6,587 nt of DNA from assembly GCA_020050695.1 (NCBI GenBank), contig JAGVKI010000165.1, positions 1-6,587 on the forward strand, read 5' to 3'. How positions within the stretch are numbered: position 1 is the stretch's first letter; every line of letters starts with the position of its first letter. This document shows, piece after piece, positions 5,091-6,587 of this stretch. The notes under the pieces were generated by a model, which saw only the letters and a list, made by a program, of their open reading frames with translations, did no database searches and was not told where the DNA came from. The position numbers and the translations under genes are program-made. The stretch comes from Alphaproteobacteria bacterium. Its GTDB lineage: Bacteria > Pseudomonadota > Alphaproteobacteria > Rickettsiales > SXRF01.

Positions 5091-6503
5091 ATGGCAAAGA
5101 CACTTTACGATAAAATATGGGAAAGCCACTTGGTTCATACGCAGCAGGACGGTACGTCCCTGCTCTATATCGACCGTCATCTCATTCACGAAGTTACCAG
5201 CCCTCAGGCATTTGAAGGCCTGCGAGTTGCAGGCCGCCAGGTGCGCCGCCCGGAAGCGACGCTTGCTGTACCTGACCATAACGTGCCAACCACGCCTGAG
5301 CGCAAAGAAGGCATCATTAAAGATGAAACCTCGCGCATCCAGGTGCAGACCCTTGGCGATAATGCGCAGGAATTTGGCATCACCTACTACCCTATGGACG
5401 ACAAACGCCAGGGTATCGTGCATATCGTCGGCCCGGAGCAAGGCTTCACACAGCCTGGCACCACCATTGTGTGCGGCGACAGCCACACCTCTACCCACGG
5501 CGCGTTTGGCGCGCTGGCGTTTGGTATCGGCACCAGCGAAGTAGAGCATGTGCTGGCCACCCAGACACTCATCCAGCGCCCAGCTAAAAATATGCGGGTA
5601 ACGGTAAATGGAAAACTGCCTGCTGGCGTAACGGCAAAAGACATCGTGCTTGCGATCATTGGTAAAATCGGAACCGCTGGCGGCACTGGCTACGTCATCG
5701 AATATGCTGGCGATGCCATTATGGCGCTGTCGATGGAAGGCCGCATGACCGTGTGCAATATGTCGATTGAAGCTGGCGCGCGCGCTGGCCTGATCGCACC
5801 GGATGAAACCACGTTTGAATATTTGAAAGGCCGCCCAATGTCACCGCAAGGTGCGCAGTGGGATAAAGCGCTCGCCTACTGGAAAACCCTGCCATCGGAT
5901 GCTGGCGCGAAATATGATACGGAAGTAGTGCTTAATGCCTCCGATATTGTGCCGCAGGTAACCTGGGGCACCAGCCCTGAACAGGTGCTGCCGATTACAG
6001 CGAATGTGCCTGACCCGGCCAATGAAAAAGACGAGACGCATCGCAAATCGGTTGAACGCGCGCTTGAATATATGGGCCTTACCCCCGGCATGAAGCTGAC
6101 CGATGTTGCAATCGATAAAGTATTTATCGGTTCATGCACCAATGGACGCATTGAAGACCTGCGCGAAGCTGCCGCTATGGCCAAAGGCCGCCATGTTGCA
6201 AAAAGCGTTAAGCTGGCAATGGTCGTTCCTGGCTCCGGTCTGGTAAAAGAACAGGCTGAAAAAGAAGGCCTGGATAAAATCTTTATCGAAGCAGGTTTTG
6301 AATGGCGCGAACCGGGTTGCTCCATGTGCCTTGCCATGAACGCTGACCGTTTAGAGCCAGGTGAACGCTGCGCGTCAACCTCTAACCGTAATTTTGAAGG
6401 CCGTCAGGGCCGCGGTGGCCGCACCCACCTGCTGAGCCCTACCATGGCTGTTGCAGCTGCCGTAACCGGCACGCTGGCCGATGTACGCAGCCTGAAGAAC
6501 TAA
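5091..6503 (+). CDS. leuC: 3-isopropylmalate dehydratase large subunit LeuC
   Basis: LeuC with LeuD forms isopropylmalate isomerase, converting 2-isopropylmalate to 3-isopropylmalate in cytoplasmic leucine synthesis. The 470-aa protein is aconitase-like and close to the E. coli length of 466. Key segments are PDHNVPTT at 61-68, [20 protein letters not shown] at 128-147, [14 protein letters not shown] at 345-358 and [11 protein letters not shown] at 407-417. The 4Fe-4S ligands are C349, C410 and C413, and the [20 protein letters not shown] segment lies at 431-450. The start at ATG 5091 gives the usual [10 protein letters not shown] terminus. A longer frame from TTG 5022 would run through the terminator with a non-conserved hydrophobic stretch and is rejected. 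No clear Shine-Dalgarno precedes the ATG. The gene ends in tandem stops TAA-TAG. Confidence 0.97.
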   Translation: MAKTLYDKIWESHLVHTQQDGTSLLYIDRHLIHEVTSPQAFEGLRVAGRQVRRPEATLAVPDHNVPTTPERKEGIIKDETSRIQVQTLGDNAQEFGITYYPMDDKRQGIVHIVGPEQGFTQPGTTIVCGDSHTSTHGAFGALAFGIGTSEVEHVLATQTLIQRPAKNMRVTVNGKLPAGVTAKDIVLAIIGKIGTAGGTGYVIEYAGDAIMALSMEGRMTVCNMSIEAGARAGLIAPDETTFEYLKGRPMSPQGAQWDKALAYWKTLPSDAGAKYDTEVVLNASDIVPQVTWGTSPEQVLPITANVPDPANEKDETHRKSVERALEYMGLTPGMKLTDVAIDKVFIGSCTNGRIEDLREAAAMAKGRHVAKSVKLAMVVPGSGLVKEQAEKEGLDKIFIEAGFEWREPGCSMCLAMNADRLEPGERCASTSNRNFEGRQGRGGRTHLLSPTMAVAAAVTGTLADVRSLKN

Positions 6504-6521
6504 TAGTCAGAAAGAAAATAT

Positions 6522-6587
6522 ATGCAGCCATTTACCAAACTTTCCGCTATTGCAGCACCGCTTCCAATTGAAAATGTCGACACCGAC
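6522..6587 (+). CDS. leuD: 3-isopropylmalate dehydratase small subunit LeuD (5' end only)
   Basis: The first 22 codons are present and the gene runs off the window. The sequence begins MQPFTKLSAIAAPLPIENVD, matching the LeuD start in which a KFTxLxGxAAPLPxxNVDTD pattern precedes the swivel domain. It lies 18 bases after the leuC stop, on the same strand, as expected for the two subunits of one enzyme. The ribosome-binding site is only a weak A-rich AGAAAG near 6510-6515. Confidence 0.92.
   Translation, partial: MQPFTKLSAIAAPLPIENVDTD

Noticed and set aside
5061..5549. A 162-codon open frame on the - strand within leuC, and similar long antisense frames over the 531-aa gene
   Set aside because: They lie wholly inside well-supported genes, have unusual composition and no recognisable motifs, so they are shadow frames.
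1..6587. CRISPR array, tRNA, rRNA, insertion sequence or attachment site
   Set aside because: No regularly spaced repeats, cloverleaf sequence, transposase motifs or terminal inverted repeats were seen on reading both strands.

Overview
The window is a chromosomal segment whose core gene order is rpsP-rimM-trmD-rplS-leuC-leuD, all on the + strand. The order rplS then leuC/leuD, with an apparent ffh remnant upstream, suggests an alphaproteobacterium. This is inferred from synteny and general protein character, because no rRNA or other taxonomic marker is present. The first 12 bases are identical to the 3' end of the common Illumina adapter, so the window starts at a contig edge with untrimmed adapter. 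This fits a draft or metagenomic assembly.

Layout. Bases 1-12 are adapter. Bases 13-57 are the last 14 codons of a Met/Gly-rich protein, most likely ffh. Bases 58-272 are AT-rich with a dense set of short repeats and a good sigma70-like promoter. They lead into a 42-codon basic small ORF (273-401) and then a 531-aa unrecognised protein (454-2049). That protein has low-complexity Thr/Pro/Ala ends and a glycine-zipper hydrophobic block. A strong rho-independent terminator (2082-2115) closes this two-gene unit. A PlsC-type acyltransferase lies convergently on the - strand (2114-2758), its stop codon touching the terminator's T-tract. A 218-bp divergent intergenic region then carries candidate promoters for both directions.

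The + strand then continues with rpsP (30S protein S16), rimM (16S/30S maturation factor), trmD (tRNA m1G37 methyltransferase) and rplS (50S protein L19). This is the classic translation operon: gaps are short, rimM and trmD overlap by ATGA, and the rplS ribosome-binding site lies in the last codons of trmD. A hairpin terminator (5012-5033 plus T-tract) follows rplS. Next come leuC, the large subunit of isopropylmalate isomerase, and the first 22 codons of leuD, the small subunit. The two subunits form one enzyme of leucine biosynthesis.

The part that stands out is the self-contained unit at about 120-2115: promoter with repeats, small basic ORF, glycine-zipper protein, terminator. It sits with the acyltransferase in the interval where ffh and rpsP are usually close neighbours. 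I do not recognise a family for either of its proteins. The rest of the window is ordinary housekeeping sequence.
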